Below are positions 56,097 through 64,000 of a stretch of DNA of 64,000 bases, in pieces. Positions within the stretch are counted from its first letter, which is position 1, and the number at the start of each line of letters is the position of its first letter. The DNA comes from Hyphomicrobiales bacterium (GTDB lineage Bacteria; Pseudomonadota; Alphaproteobacteria; Rhizobiales; Rhizobiaceae): contig UBMP01000016.1 of the NCBI GenBank assembly GCA_900466575.1, positions 434,001 through 498,000 of the forward strand. Reading direction: 5' to 3'. The translations under genes were made by a program, and so were the position numbers. Under the pieces are notes generated by a model. That model made no database searches. It was not told the origin of the DNA and worked only from the letters and a program-made list of their open reading frames with translations.

Positions 56097-57380
56097 ATGA
56101 ACATCCTGATTCTGGGCGCAACCGGCTTCATCGGTTCGCATATCGCCGCAACGTTCGCTGCCGAAGGTCATGCCGTGAAGGGTCTGGGCCGCGACATCGC
56201 GCGCCTCGCCGCCCGCTTGCCGGATATCTCCTGGATCAGCACCGACCTCGCAAAGCTCCTCACTGCGGACAGCTGGAGAGACCTGCTCGCGCGGCAGGAC
56301 GTCATCGTGAATTGTGCCGGCGCGCTGCAAGATGGCCTGAGCAACAACCTGAAGGACGTGCAGACGCGCGCCCAGCTGGCGATGCAGGAGGCCGCGAAGG
56401 CCGCCGGCACCAAGCTGATCGTCCAGATTTCCGCCGACACGACAGGCCCCATCGGCGAAACGGAATTCCTCGCGACCAAACGCGCAGCCGACGAGGCGCT
56501 CGCGGCCAGCGGAGTGCCATTTGTCATCATCCGCCCCGCACTTGTCATCGGCCGCAATGCCTTCGGCGGAACCGCGCTTCTACGCGCGCTCGCCGCCCTT
56601 CCGTGGATGCTGCCGCTGGTCCACGCCAAAAGCCCGGTGGCGACGACGACAGTGGGCGATGTGGCAAAAGCGGTCTCGCTGGCCATTTCAGGTCAAATCG
56701 CCAGCCGCTCCGACCTGACGCTGGCCAGTCATGGCGGTACGCTGGCAAGTCTCGTCACCGAACACCGCGCCTGGCTTGGACTGCCGCCCGCACCCGTGAT
56801 CAGCCTCCCGGCCATCGCCGCCGCACCCGTATCCGCGATCGCAGACGCCCTTGGCTGGCTGGGCTGGCGCTCACCATTGCGCTCGACTGCAATGAAGGTC
56901 ATGCGTCACGGCGTCAGCGCCGGCACGACCCCGCCAGCCTTCCCGCTCGAACCTGAACCTGCATCGGCCTTCCTCGCCCGCAACCCCGCCGGCGTGCAGG
57001 ACCTGTGGTTTGCCCGGCTCTATCTGCTGAAGCCGCTCATCTTCTTCTGCCTCTCGGCCTTCTGGCTCGCCTCCGGCATCGTTCCGCTTCTCGATCCCCT
57101 CCGCTCCGCTGGTCACTTCTTGCCCGTCATGGGCCAAACGGCAGCGCTGGGCCTGACCGTCCTCACCTGCCTGATTGACGTGGCGCTGGGCCTCGCCGTG
57201 CTCTACCGTCCGCACACGCGCCTCGCACTCTTCGGCATGATGACGATCACGCTCGCCTATCTGGCGGGCTCCCTGCTGATCGAACCGACCCTTTGGCTCG
57301 ATCCGCTCGGCCCGATGGTCAAGACCGTGCCGGCGCTGTTCTTGACCCTTGCCGCCCTTGCGATCCTGGATGAACGCTGA
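56097..57380 (+). CDS. NAD(P)-binding SDR with C-terminal DoxX-like membrane domain
   Basis: Residues 1-260 form an atypical SDR (MNILILGATGFIGSHIAATF; GATGFIG NAD loop). Residues 300-420 hold four membrane helices of the DoxX type (LIFFCLSAFWLASGIVPLLD onward). The fusion would place an NADP-dependent oxidoreductase at the membrane. It overlaps the DUF2269 gene by one base (stop TGATGG), so the pair is coupled and probably one system. The substrate is not known. Confidence 0.88.
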   Translation: MNILILGATGFIGSHIAATFAAEGHAVKGLGRDIARLAARLPDISWISTDLAKLLTADSWRDLLARQDVIVNCAGALQDGLSNNLKDVQTRAQLAMQEAAKAAGTKLIVQISADTTGPIGETEFLATKRAADEALAASGVPFVIIRPALVIGRNAFGGTALLRALAALPWMLPLVHAKSPVATTTVGDVAKAVSLAISGQIASRSDLTLASHGGTLASLVTEHRAWLGLPPAPVISLPAIAAAPVSAIADALGWLGWRSPLRSTAMKVMRHGVSAGTTPPAFPLEPEPASAFLARNPAGVQDLWFARLYLLKPLIFFCLSAFWLASGIVPLLDPLRSAGHFLPVMGQTAALGLTVLTCLIDVALGLAVLYRPHTRLALFGMMTITLAYLAGSLLIEPTLWLDPLGPMVKTVPALFLTLAALAILDER

Positions 57381-57868
57381 TGGAAATCGAGCTCGATTCA
57401 ATACTTCTCTTTCTCCATGTTATCGGCGCCACAGTCCTTCTCGGCACGGGCGCGGGCATCGCCTTCTTCATGGTCATGGCCCATCGCACGGGCAATGCCT
57501 CGCTGATCGCCCATGTCGCCTCGACCGTGGTGCTCGCCGATTTTCTCTTCACTGCGAGCGCTGTCATCCTCCAGCCGATCACGGGCGTCGCGCTGGCGCT
57601 ACGCACCGGCTGGCCTCTCGGCGAAGGCTGGATCTTCTATTCCCTGCTTCTTTATGGGCTTGCGGGCGTATTCTGGCTTCCCGTCGTCCGAATCCAGATG
57701 CGGTTGCGCAGTCTCGCCCGCGAGGCTGCGGCAGAAAATGCGCCGCTGCCCCGGCGTTACCACCGGCTCTACCGCATCTGGTTCGCCTGCGGCTTCCCGG
57801 CCTTTGCCGCCGTTCTGGCGATCATCTGGCTGATGCTGACCAAGCCCGATCTCGGCCGGCTCTTCTGA
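57380..57868 (+). CDS. DUF2269 membrane protein
   Basis: The 162-residue protein has four helices, with the family start LLFLHVIGATVLLGTGAGIA and histidines at 14 and near 35 that recall heme- or metal-binding membrane proteins. It is coupled to the SDR-DoxX gene by a one-base overlap. The two families co-occur in many genomes. A role in electron transfer with the SDR is an inference. Confidence 0.88.
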   Translation: MEIELDSILLFLHVIGATVLLGTGAGIAFFMVMAHRTGNASLIAHVASTVVLADFLFTASAVILQPITGVALALRTGWPLGEGWIFYSLLLYGLAGVFWLPVVRIQMRLRSLAREAAAENAPLPRRYHRLYRIWFACGFPAFAAVLAIIWLMLTKPDLGRLF

Positions 57869-57975
57869 TCGAAGTTTTTTTTCACGACGCCAGGAATAAA
57901 CTCCACCCTTCGATTGTCTCACTCCCGTTCGCAACCAAGACCGTGCTGCGAAGACCTGAACCCCGGGAGAACACC

Positions 57976-58347
57976 ATGACGACGAGACTGATCCTGACGC
58001 TTCTCTTTGCCGCCAGCGCCTCCATCGCCTATGCTCAGCCGACCACCACCGTGAAGACGGACAAGGGCAATGTGCTGGCGGGCGAGAACGGCATGACGCT
58101 TTACACCTTCAAGAACGACAAGAAGGGCGTTTCCAACTGCTACGAAGCCTGCGCGCAGAACTGGCCGCCCTACATGGCTGCCGCTGGCGCGAAGGCCGAG
58201 GGCGCCTACACGATTGTTGATCGCAAGGATGGCGGCAAGCAATGGGCCAAGGACGGCATGCCGCTTTATTTCTGGGCCAAGGACCAGAAGAAGGGCGATA
58301 CGACCGGCGATGGCGTGAAGGGCGTCTGGGATGTCGCAAAGCCCTGA
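57976..58347 (+). CDS. Secreted repeat protein (lipoprotein_15 / COG4315 type)
   Basis: The signal peptide MTTRLILTLLFAASASIAYA precedes two copies of the ~45-residue unit: KGNVLAGENGMTLYTFKNDK...SNCYEACAQNWPPY, and GGKQWAKDGMPLYFWAKDQK. Conserved cysteines and aromatic residues are present. The family is periplasmic with unknown function. It has a GGGAGAACACC ribosome site. Its end overlaps the ECF sigma gene by 17 bases, so the stress-type sigma factor and this protein belong to one operon. Confidence 0.88.
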   Translation: MTTRLILTLLFAASASIAYAQPTTTVKTDKGNVLAGENGMTLYTFKNDKKGVSNCYEACAQNWPPYMAAAGAKAEGAYTIVDRKDGGKQWAKDGMPLYFWAKDQKKGDTTGDGVKGVWDVAKP

Positions 58348-58885
58348 TCGGCCGCGTGATGAGGGCGCGCGTGAAACCGCGCCCCAAGGCTTCGAGCGCG
58401 GCATGCTGGATCTCATGCCGTCGCTTCGCCGGTATGCGCGATCGCTGACCCGCTCGGATGCCGATGGCGAAGACCTGCTTCAGGACAGTCTGGAACGGGC
58501 GCTGGTCAAGCGCAGCCAATGGGCAGGCGGCAGCCTCAAGGCCTGGGCCTTTTCGATCATGACCAATCTCTATCGCAACGAAACGGTTCGCGCTGCACGC
58601 CGCCGCAGTCTTCCGATCGAAAATGCGGACGCAGTGCCAGCGACCCTTTCGCCGCCCGGCGACCCGCTGGAACAGCGCAGGCTTGCCGCAGCCATCGACA
58701 GTCTCGCGCCGGATTTTCGCGCGGTGCTGATGCTGGTCGTCGTCGAGAGCATGAGTTATCGCGAGGTGGCAAGCCTCTTGCAGATTCCCGAAGGCACCGT
58801 GATGTCCCGCCTGGCACGCGCCCGCACGCAAATCGCGCGCTATCTCGAAGCCGACAATATCATACCGCTCAGGAGAACAGAATGA
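58331..58885 (+). CDS. ECF-type RNA polymerase sigma factor
   Basis: The 184-residue protein has region 2 (LRRYARSLTRSDADGEDLLQ, DSLERAL, WAFSIMTNLYRNE) and region 4 (FRAVLMLVVVESMSYREVAS, LLQIPEGTVMSRLARARTQI). Its start lies in the end of the secreted-repeat gene, and its stop overlaps the anti-sigma start, so all three are coupled. The partner anti-sigma factor should hold it at the membrane until a signal comes. The regulon is not in this window. Confidence 0.93.
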   Translation: MSQSPDRPRDEGARETAPQGFERGMLDLMPSLRRYARSLTRSDADGEDLLQDSLERALVKRSQWAGGSLKAWAFSIMTNLYRNETVRAARRRSLPIENADAVPATLSPPGDPLEQRRLAAAIDSLAPDFRAVLMLVVVESMSYREVASLLQIPEGTVMSRLARARTQIARYLEADNIIPLRRTE

Positions 58886-59652
58886 GCGACGCTCTTCGTC
58901 CCATGACCGAAAACGAACTCCATGCCTATGCCGACGGCCAAATGGCAGCGGACGATGTATCGCGTGTCGAGGCATGGCTCACAGCCCACCCGGAGGATGC
59001 CGCCCGCATCGCCGCATGGCGCATCCAGAACGAGGCGATCCGGGACATGTTCGGGCCCTATGCGAAGACGCTTCCGGAAGATGCCGCGCGTCTGAAGACA
59101 CCACCGCGCAATCCCCTCCTCGCCCGCCTGCCGCTGCGGGCCCCAGCCGCCGTCATGCTCTTCGCGCTCGGCACCGCCACCGGCCTTGCGCTCCCCTCGC
59201 TCCTCGGCAGCCCGGCGACCGCCACACCGATCTTCGAGCAGGCGAGTGACGCCTACAGGATCTATGCCCGCGAGGTGCGCCACCCGGTGGAAGTCTGGGC
59301 TGGGGAGAAGGATCACCTCGTCGCATGGCTCGGCAAGCGGCTCGGCGAGAGGGTCGTGGCGCCCGACCTGACCGCGTCTGGCTATACGCTCGTCGGGGGG
59401 CGTCTGGTTCCCGTCGATGGCGTCGCCGGCGCGCTGCTGATGTACGAGGACAAGAGCGGCAAGCGTCTGACGCTGCTTCTCGGACGAACCCCGAAGAAGA
59501 ACGAAACCGCCTTCCAGTTCGCCTCCAGCGGTGCGGTCGAAACGCTCTACTGGATGGACAATGGCCTCGCCTATGCCGTGAGCGGTGAAGTCAGCCGCCA
59601 GGCGCTGCGATCGATTGCGGACGAATGCTACCGACAATTCCAGCCGGCCTGA
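58882..59652 (+). CDS. Anti-sigma factor, single transmembrane helix
   Basis: The ATG overlaps the sigma stop (ATGA), with AGGAG. The 256-residue protein has an N-terminal cytoplasmic part with ENELHAYADGQMAADDVSRV (the anti-sigma start pattern) and one transmembrane helix near 95-115 (AAVMLFALGTATGLALPSLL). A 140-residue periplasmic domain follows (HPVEVWAGEKDHLVAWLGKR). It should bind the ECF sigma factor. Zinc-binding HxxxCxxC is absent, so it is a non-ZAS type. Confidence 0.88.
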   Translation: MSDALRPMTENELHAYADGQMAADDVSRVEAWLTAHPEDAARIAAWRIQNEAIRDMFGPYAKTLPEDAARLKTPPRNPLLARLPLRAPAAVMLFALGTATGLALPSLLGSPATATPIFEQASDAYRIYAREVRHPVEVWAGEKDHLVAWLGKRLGERVVAPDLTASGYTLVGGRLVPVDGVAGALLMYEDKSGKRLTLLLGRTPKKNETAFQFASSGAVETLYWMDNGLAYAVSGEVSRQALRSIADECYRQFQPA

Positions 59653-59658
59653 CGACCG

Positions 59659-60258
59659 TCATTTCAGCATCGGCCAGAGACTCAGCACCAGCAGCACCGC
59701 CATGGTGATGTTGAAGGCTCGCAAGCGCCGCGGGTCGGCAAGCCAGCCTTTCAGCCCCGTGCCGAAGCCGGCCCATGCGGAGGTGCAGAAAATGCCGACA
59801 GCAATGAAGGCGAAGACAATCAAGAATGAATCGCGAATGTACGCATCGGGCGCCTGGTAGGCTGCAACCGCCCCACCCGCCATGACCCAGGCCTTGGGAT
59901 TGACCGCCTGAAACAGCGCCGCCTGCATCACAGTCATCGGCCGCGCATCCTCATCGCCCGAGGCGTCCGACAGGGTACGGGTCGTGGCGATATGCCATGC
60001 GATCCACAAGAGATACCCGCCACCCAGCACCTTCAGCACCAGATAAAGTCGCGGTTCGGCCGAAAACAGCGCGCCCAGCCCCAGTCCCACCGCCAGGATC
60101 AGCAGCGCAAAACCAATTTCGATCCCAAGAATATGCGGGATCGTCCGCCGAAACCCGAAATTCACCCCGGACGTCAGCAGCATCATATTGTTCGGTCCCG
60201 GTGTCACCGAAGACGTGAAGGCGAAAACCAGCAGCGCCAGAAAAGTTTGGTAAGACAT
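59659..60258 (-). CDS. LysE family amino-acid exporter
   Basis: The 199-residue protein has six helices. The family motif VTPGPNNMMLLTSGVNFGFR lies at residues 18-37, with the following GIEIGFALLILAVGLGLGAL. LysE/RhtB members export amino acids or related compounds; the substrate here is unknown. The palindromic site 60273-60296 sits 15 bases upstream of the ATG and is the same as that before the aminotransferase at 39560, so both may be controlled by one amino-acid-sensing regulator. Confidence 0.92.
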   Translation of the reverse strand: MSYQTFLALLVFAFTSSVTPGPNNMMLLTSGVNFGFRRTIPHILGIEIGFALLILAVGLGLGALFSAEPRLYLVLKVLGGGYLLWIAWHIATTRTLSDASGDEDARPMTVMQAALFQAVNPKAWVMAGGAVAAYQAPDAYIRDSFLIVFAFIAVGIFCTSAWAGFGTGLKGWLADPRRLRAFNITMAVLLVLSLWPMLK

Positions 60259-60272
60259 GTTCCCTCCGAAAT

Positions 60273-60296
60273 TTTATGTCAGCATTGCTGACCTAT
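60273..60296. promoter_or_regulatory. Shared palindromic operator, copy 2
   Basis: The site begins TTTATGTCAGCATTGC and ends TGACCTAT, with a perfect GTCAGCA-T-TGCTGAC inverted repeat. It is 22/24 identical to 39612-39635. It is close to the lysE start, where a repressor would block initiation. Confidence 0.7.
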
Positions 60297-60514
60297 TTTT
60301 CCGTGAGCTGCAATGTCTTCATTGTGATGGTGACAAGATTCGCAGAGCTGTCAGACACCTGAAAGCATGCCTTTCGGCATGTCTGCCCGCCCTTCGAATA
60401 GACCCTTGGATGTCACAATGGGCAGTAAATGAGGAAATGTCCTCCGTCGCCAAACAATAGACACGCCCCTCAATTACGTTTATATCAACATATAACGAGA
60501 GAGGAGAGACACCC

Positions 60515-60988
60515 ATGACCACTGTCACCCAACATCTTTGGTTTGAGAAAGGCATGCGCGAGGCGCTGGCAACCTATGTGGACCTGATACCCGGGTCCGG
60601 CATCGACTGGATCACGCCCATCCCCGGCGACACCCCTTCCGGGCCTGCAGGGAGCGTCCAGATCGCCGCCTTCCACCTCGGCGACCAGCGTTACATGGCC
60701 ATTGAAGCCGGGCCGCTCGACAGTTTCAACCACTCCTTCTCGATCCTCGTCTCCTGTGACGATCAGGCCCAGATCGACCACCTATGGGAAAAGCTCGGGC
60801 AAGGCGGCTCCTATGAGCCTTGCGGATGGCTGCGCGACCGCTGGGGCCTTTCCTGGCAGATCACCGCCAAGCGCCTTGGCGAGTTGATGATGGGGCCGGA
60901 CCATGCCGCCGCCAAGCGGGTGACGGACGCCATGCTCAAGATGGGCAAGATCGACATCGCCGGTCTCGAACGCGCCGCCGCTGGCTGA
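60515..60988 (+). CDS. VOC family protein (PhnB-like)
   Basis: The 157-residue protein starts MTTVTQHLWFEKGMREALAT and contains FHLGDQRYMAIEAGPLDSFN and HSFSILVSCDDQAQIDHLWE, then GWLRDRWGLSWQITAKRLGE. This is the PhnB-like VOC fold, a beta-alpha-beta metal site often of unknown substrate. It is followed after 12 bases by the GST gene, with which it probably forms an operon. Its upstream region is about 255 bases and holds the lysE operator. Confidence 0.85.
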   Translation: MTTVTQHLWFEKGMREALATYVDLIPGSGIDWITPIPGDTPSGPAGSVQIAAFHLGDQRYMAIEAGPLDSFNHSFSILVSCDDQAQIDHLWEKLGQGGSYEPCGWLRDRWGLSWQITAKRLGELMMGPDHAAAKRVTDAMLKMGKIDIAGLERAAAG

Positions 60989-61000
60989 GGAGGTCTTTTC

Positions 61001-61642
61001 GTGCAGGAGATCGTTCTCTACACCTATGATTGGGTGCCCGAACCGCCGCGCGGCTTTGTCCGTGACGTTCGGCTGCGCTGGGCGCTCGAAGAAGCTGGCC
61101 TGCCCTATCGCGTCGCCGCCGTGCCCTTCAAGAACCGGGGACCCGATCACATCGCGCATCAGCCCTTCGGCCAGGTTCCCTGGCTGACCGATGGCGATCT
61201 CTCGATCTTCGAAAGCGGCGCCATGCTGCTCTATGTCGCCGAAAAGAGCGAGGCGCTGATGCCCGGCGACGTCAAGGGACGCAACGAAGTGCGCGAATGG
61301 ATCTTCGCCGCGCTTGCCTCCGTCGAAGCGGCCACGCAACCGTGGTCGATCATGAAGTTCAGCGGGTTCGACGGCGACAACCCCGCCTGGGCCTTCTTTG
61401 ACAATTTCGTCGATCTGCGGCTGAAACGCATGGAGGCCGTGCTTTCGGAGCACGAATGGCTCGTGGCAAACCGCTTCACCGTTGCCGATATTCTGATGGC
61501 CGACGTGCTGCGCCTGATGAACCGTTTCGACAGGTTGGCAAACTATCTGGCCTGCAAGGCCTATGTCGAGCGCCTGACCGCCCGTCGCGCCTTCATCAAG
61601 GCGCACGCCGACCAATTGGCACATTTCGCAGCGGCGGATTGA
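61001..61642 (+). CDS. Glutathione S-transferase family protein
   Basis: It has a GTG start with GAGGAGG before it. The 213-residue protein has the thioredoxin-like N-terminal domain (IVLYTYDWVPEPPRGFVRDV, then GQVPWLTDGDLSIFESGAML with the cis-proline and SNAIL-like ESGA motif) and the helical C-terminal domain. It should bind glutathione; the substrate is unknown. It is coupled to the VOC gene upstream. Confidence 0.88.
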   Translation: MQEIVLYTYDWVPEPPRGFVRDVRLRWALEEAGLPYRVAAVPFKNRGPDHIAHQPFGQVPWLTDGDLSIFESGAMLLYVAEKSEALMPGDVKGRNEVREWIFAALASVEAATQPWSIMKFSGFDGDNPAWAFFDNFVDLRLKRMEAVLSEHEWLVANRFTVADILMADVLRLMNRFDRLANYLACKAYVERLTARRAFIKAHADQLAHFAAAD

Positions 61643-61732
61643 GCCGAGTGGCTCAACGGTCTGTTTCAAAGCGTGGCGGCGGGCTGGGTGAAGCCCGCCG
61701 CCTTCTGCCTCAAATTTTCACGGCTGCCAGGC

Positions 61733-62620
61733 TCAACCGTAATGCGCCGCTTCGAGGTCGGCGACCAGCGATGGCCCAGTCGGCGTCCAGCCGAGTTTTT
61801 CCCGCGTGATCGCATTCGACGCCGGAAAGTCGAGACTGACGAAGCCCCCCATCCACCCGAAATGTTCACCCGCCGTCTCCGGCGAGATGGAAACGACCGG
61901 CAGCTTCATCCCGCGTCCCAGCGTGTCTGCAATCACACGCGCACTGATGCCCTCCTCGCCGACGGCATGATAGCGCGCGCCGCGCTCGGCCCGTTCGATG
62001 GCCAGCCGATAGAGCCGCGCCACATCGGAGAGATGCCCGGCCGGCCATCGGTTCGCCCCATCACCGACATAGGCCACGGCACCCTTGGCCCGGGCGATCT
62101 CGATGAGTGGACTGATCAGCCCCTGCCGCCGCGTGTCGTGAACCTGCGGCAGGCGAACAACCGACACATTGACACCTCTCGCCAAAAGCTCTTCCGCCGC
62201 CTGTTCGGAGGCGACGCGCGGATTGGGATGATCGAAATTGGTGATGTCCTCCCGGGCCATCCCGCCGTCATGGCCACTGCCGAGACCGGTCCCGGATGTG
62301 ATCAGCAGCGGCCGGCTCGAGCCTTCCAGCGCCCCGCCAAGAGCTGCGATCACCCGCCGGTCCTTCTCGCAATTTTCAACAAAACGCGAGAAGTCGTGGT
62401 CAAAAGCCAGATGCATCACCGCGTCCGCCGCCTCGGCGCCGGCCCGCAACCCCTCCGGCTCTTCCAGCGTTCCACGAAACGGCGTCACGCCCGCCTTTTC
62501 GAGCGTTTGCGCCCCTTCCTCCGAGCGGGTCGCCCCAACAACCGAATGCCCCGCCGCCAGCAATTCCGGAATGACGGCGGAGCCGATAAAGCCGGTCGCG
62601 CCGGTGAGAAAAATACGCAT
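61733..62620 (-). CDS. NAD-dependent epimerase/dehydratase-like SDR
   Basis: The start is the ATG of MRIFLTGATGFIGSAVIPEL, with AAGGAGACGACGAC upstream. The longer frame crosses the divergent gene. The 295-residue protein has the GATGFIG NAD loop, a long central part without a clear YxxxK motif (so probably atypical SDR), and the end GWMGGFVSLDFPASNAITRE. The target is unknown. It is divergent from the HTH regulator at 62721, which may repress it. Confidence 0.88.
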   Translation of the reverse strand: MRIFLTGATGFIGSAVIPELLAAGHSVVGATRSEEGAQTLEKAGVTPFRGTLEEPEGLRAGAEAADAVMHLAFDHDFSRFVENCEKDRRVIAALGGALEGSSRPLLITSGTGLGSGHDGGMAREDITNFDHPNPRVASEQAAEELLARGVNVSVVRLPQVHDTRRQGLISPLIEIARAKGAVAYVGDGANRWPAGHLSDVARLYRLAIERAERGARYHAVGEEGISARVIADTLGRGMKLPVVSISPETAGEHFGWMGGFVSLDFPASNAITREKLGWTPTGPSLVADLEAAHYG

Positions 62621-62695
62621 GTCGTCGTCTCCTTGATTGTCGAGAAGCCTTCTATGCGGCGGCGCCTTATGCTGGTAAAGTAGTGATCTTATCAT

Positions 62696-62703
62696 GGTAT
62701 AAT
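62696..62703 (+). promoter_or_regulatory. Extended -10 (TGG-TATAAT) of the HTH regulator gene
   Basis: A consensus TATAAT with the TGn extension is present without a good -35. The predicted start is about 11 bases before the ATG. The surrounding 100 bases are also the promoter region of the divergent SDR gene, so the regulator probably binds here. Confidence 0.58.
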
Positions 62704-62720
62704 TGCTAATCGGATCCTCC

Positions 62721-63560
62721 ATGCCCGACACCGGACAGACCTCGCTCGCCGCCTTTCTGAAAGGTCGCCGCTCGCGGCTCGATCCCGCAGCCCTTGGCTT
62801 TGCGGGCCGCCGTCGCACGCCCGGCCTGCGCCGCGAGGAGGTCGCCCAGCGCGCCAATATCAGCACCACATGGTACACGTGGCTGGAACAGGGTCGTGGC
62901 GGTGCCCCCTCCGCCGATGTGCTGAACCGCATCGCCAAGGCGCTGATGCTGACCGAGCCGGAGCGGGAACACATGTATATGCTGGCCCTCGGCCGCCTGC
63001 CGGAAGTGCGCTACACTTCGGTGGATGGCATCGCGCCCCGCCTGCAGCGCGTGCTGGACCTGTTTGAGACCAGCCCCGCGATGATCAAGACCGCCACATG
63101 GCAGATCGTCGGCTGGAATCGCGCCGCAGCCCTGGTGCTGACGGACTACAGCAAGCTGCCGCCGAACGAGCGCAACCTGCTCCGCTTCCTTTTCAGCAAT
63201 CCCGAAATGCGCAAGAAGCAGCACGATTGGGAGGGGCTCGCCCGCTTTGCCGTCGGCTCCTTCCGAGCCCATGCGATCCGCGCCGGTGCGGCGTCGGAAG
63301 TCAGCGAACTCGTGGAGGAACTCTCGCGCCTGAGCCCGGAATTCGCCTCCTTCTGGCGCGAAAACGAGATCATCTCGAAGATGCCAGGCGTCAAGCAGAT
63401 CCGCCACTCAACCCTTGGCGACATCCAGCTCGAATATTCCAGCTTCGCCGTCGATGGGCGGCCGGATCTCGATATGATCGTCTACAATCCCCTGGATGAG
63501 AGTGTGGCCGAGCGCATCCGCATGATGGTGCGCAAGAATGCAGCGCTTGAGGCGGCCTGA
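62721..63560 (+). CDS. HTH regulator with MmyB-like ligand domain
   Basis: The start is the ATG of MPDTGQTSLAAFLKGRRSRL; a TTG six codons earlier is open. The HTH, RTPGLRREEVAQRANISTTW followed by YTWLEQGRGGAPSADVLNRI, is of the XRE/MmyB kind. The C-terminal part (RVLDLFETSPAMIKTATWQI, then VGWNRAAALVLTDYSKLPPN) is the MmyB-like (PAS-type) ligand domain. Such genes usually regulate a neighbouring short-chain dehydrogenase, here the divergent 61733-62620 gene. Confidence 0.92.
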   Translation: MPDTGQTSLAAFLKGRRSRLDPAALGFAGRRRTPGLRREEVAQRANISTTWYTWLEQGRGGAPSADVLNRIAKALMLTEPEREHMYMLALGRLPEVRYTSVDGIAPRLQRVLDLFETSPAMIKTATWQIVGWNRAAALVLTDYSKLPPNERNLLRFLFSNPEMRKKQHDWEGLARFAVGSFRAHAIRAGAASEVSELVEELSRLSPEFASFWRENEIISKMPGVKQIRHSTLGDIQLEYSSFAVDGRPDLDMIVYNPLDESVAERIRMMVRKNAALEAA

Positions 63561-63587
63561 GGCGACAGCCCGACGCAGCCCGTGCAC

Positions 63588-64000
63588 CTAGTCGGCCGTC
63601 CTCGGCTTGAAATCGATCAGCAGTGATTTGAGTTCGATCTCGCGCACCCGCCGCGCTGCTTCCACAGGACTGACCCAGGCAACCACCCGCTGGCCCAGCT
63701 CCTTGAAGCGCTCATGCACCGTTTCGACCTCGATCTGGAAAACATCGACGATGCAGGGAACGACGTCGCCCCCGTCGAGTTCCTTCAAGTACGTATAGCG
63801 GCCAATGGCGCGCTCCAGCACCTTGCCACGCACGCCGGCCTCCTCGAAGGCCTCGATCGCAGCGGATTCGGCGAGCGACTTTTTCTTCACCGGCCACCCC
63901 TTGGGGATGATCCAGCTCCGGTTGCCGCGCGAGGTGATGACCAGAACCTCGATGTCCGGGCCACCGCTCTTGTAGCGAAAACAGAGCGCAGCAGTCTGCT
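63588..64000 (-). CDS. NUDIX hydrolase (start beyond the window)
   Basis: The frame is open to the right edge. Visible are QTAALCFRYKSGGPDIEVLV, ITSRGNRSWIIPKGWPVKKK, then the Nudix box ESAAIEAFEEAGVRG. The order matches diadenosine- or diphosphoinositol-type NUDIX enzymes (the IPKGW motif). About 137 residues are visible; the N-terminus is missing. A GTG at 63890 is not the true start because the fold continues upstream. Confidence 0.86.
   Translation of the reverse strand, partial: QTAALCFRYKSGGPDIEVLVITSRGNRSWIIPKGWPVKKKSLAESAAIEAFEEAGVRGKVLERAIGRYTYLKELDGGDVVPCIVDVFQIEVETVHERFKELGQRVVAWVSPVEAARRVREIELKSLLIDFKPRTAD

Noticed and set aside
54805-56100. 431-codon frame opposite the RecD-like helicase
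   Set aside because: Antisense shadow of a well-supported gene; no recognisable protein content.

Overview
The window joins a large part of a temperate, tailed-phage-type prophage (left edge to about 33.85 kb) to ordinary chromosome (33.85-64 kb). The host looks like an alphaproteobacterium of the Rhizobiales, probably Rhizobiaceae. I base this on the GC-rich sequence, the many protein ends carrying the peptide ANDN, and the mix of LysE, Lrp/AsnC, TetR, GNAT, ECF-sigma and class D beta-lactamase genes. No 16S or other decisive marker is present, so the genus is not called.

Prophage, right to left. attR (33798-33848) is a duplicated 3' part of a tRNA-Lys(CTT) gene; the tyrosine integrase and a small excisionase-like gene lie beside it. 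A rightward operon of tightly overlapping small genes (29367-33706) ends in int. It starts from a good promoter (29262-29290) that overlaps an operator; a near-copy of that operator lies upstream of an S24/LexA-like repressor gene (28559-29245). A leftward block (28157-26163) holds two conserved-looking early proteins, a strange five-base-periodic DNA tract (26650-26925) and two small MerR/AlpA-like HTH proteins. A second repressor (25461-25967) has an S24-like domain lacking its catalytic serine; it faces a leftward operon across converging promoters that share an ACAAATTTGT operator. That operon (25291-16455) is a recombination and replication module: small KOW/SH3-like proteins, a Sak4-like RecA-core ATPase, a DUF669 SSB-like protein, a phage beta sliding clamp, a PD-(D/E)XK nuclease, an ECF-like sigma factor, an endonuclease VII and an SF2 helicase with an SSB-like tail. 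Further left come a pentapeptide-repeat protein, a Gp157-type protein, an XRE regulator, an HNH protein, a cytosine-C5 methyltransferase and a primase-polymerase/RepA-type helicase. Rightward genes (12.0-12.5 kb and 7.6-9.7 kb, including a possible leaderless lipoprotein gene) interrupt the leftward order. A phage tRNA-Thr and the HK97-type packaging genes (HNH, terS, terL, portal, start of prohead protease) follow. Capsid, tail and lysis genes must lie beyond the left edge.

The prophage shows at least two repeated regulatory designs. One is a TTGACA promoter whose spacer carries GTGGT direct repeats. The other is a gene leader of the form CACCACAA-GAGGAGAC just before the start codon. Many small genes (35-59 aa) with good ribosome binding sites are annotated here.

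Chromosome. PhzF-like isomerase, NUDIX and endonuclease/exonuclease/phosphatase genes form one leftward group. Then come an acyltransferase-3 membrane protein, a PLP aminotransferase, a GT39-like membrane glycosyltransferase, a GNAT, ilvC, two TetR regulators, a periplasmic protein, a MarR-GNAT fusion, a DUF4087 protein, a 7TM-PAS-GGDEF cyclase, an AsnC regulator divergent from a YgeA-like amino-acid racemase, a periplasmic 5'-nucleotidase, a class D beta-lactamase, pdxJ, a MerR-LuxR fusion regulator, a RecD-like helicase, an SDR-DoxX protein with a DUF2269 partner, a secreted-repeat protein with an ECF sigma/anti-sigma pair, LysE, VOC and GST proteins, an NAD-dependent epimerase with a divergent HTH regulator, and a NUDIX gene cut by the right edge. 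A nearly identical 24-bp palindromic site precedes both the aminotransferase and lysE genes, 20.7 kb apart, and suggests one shared regulator.
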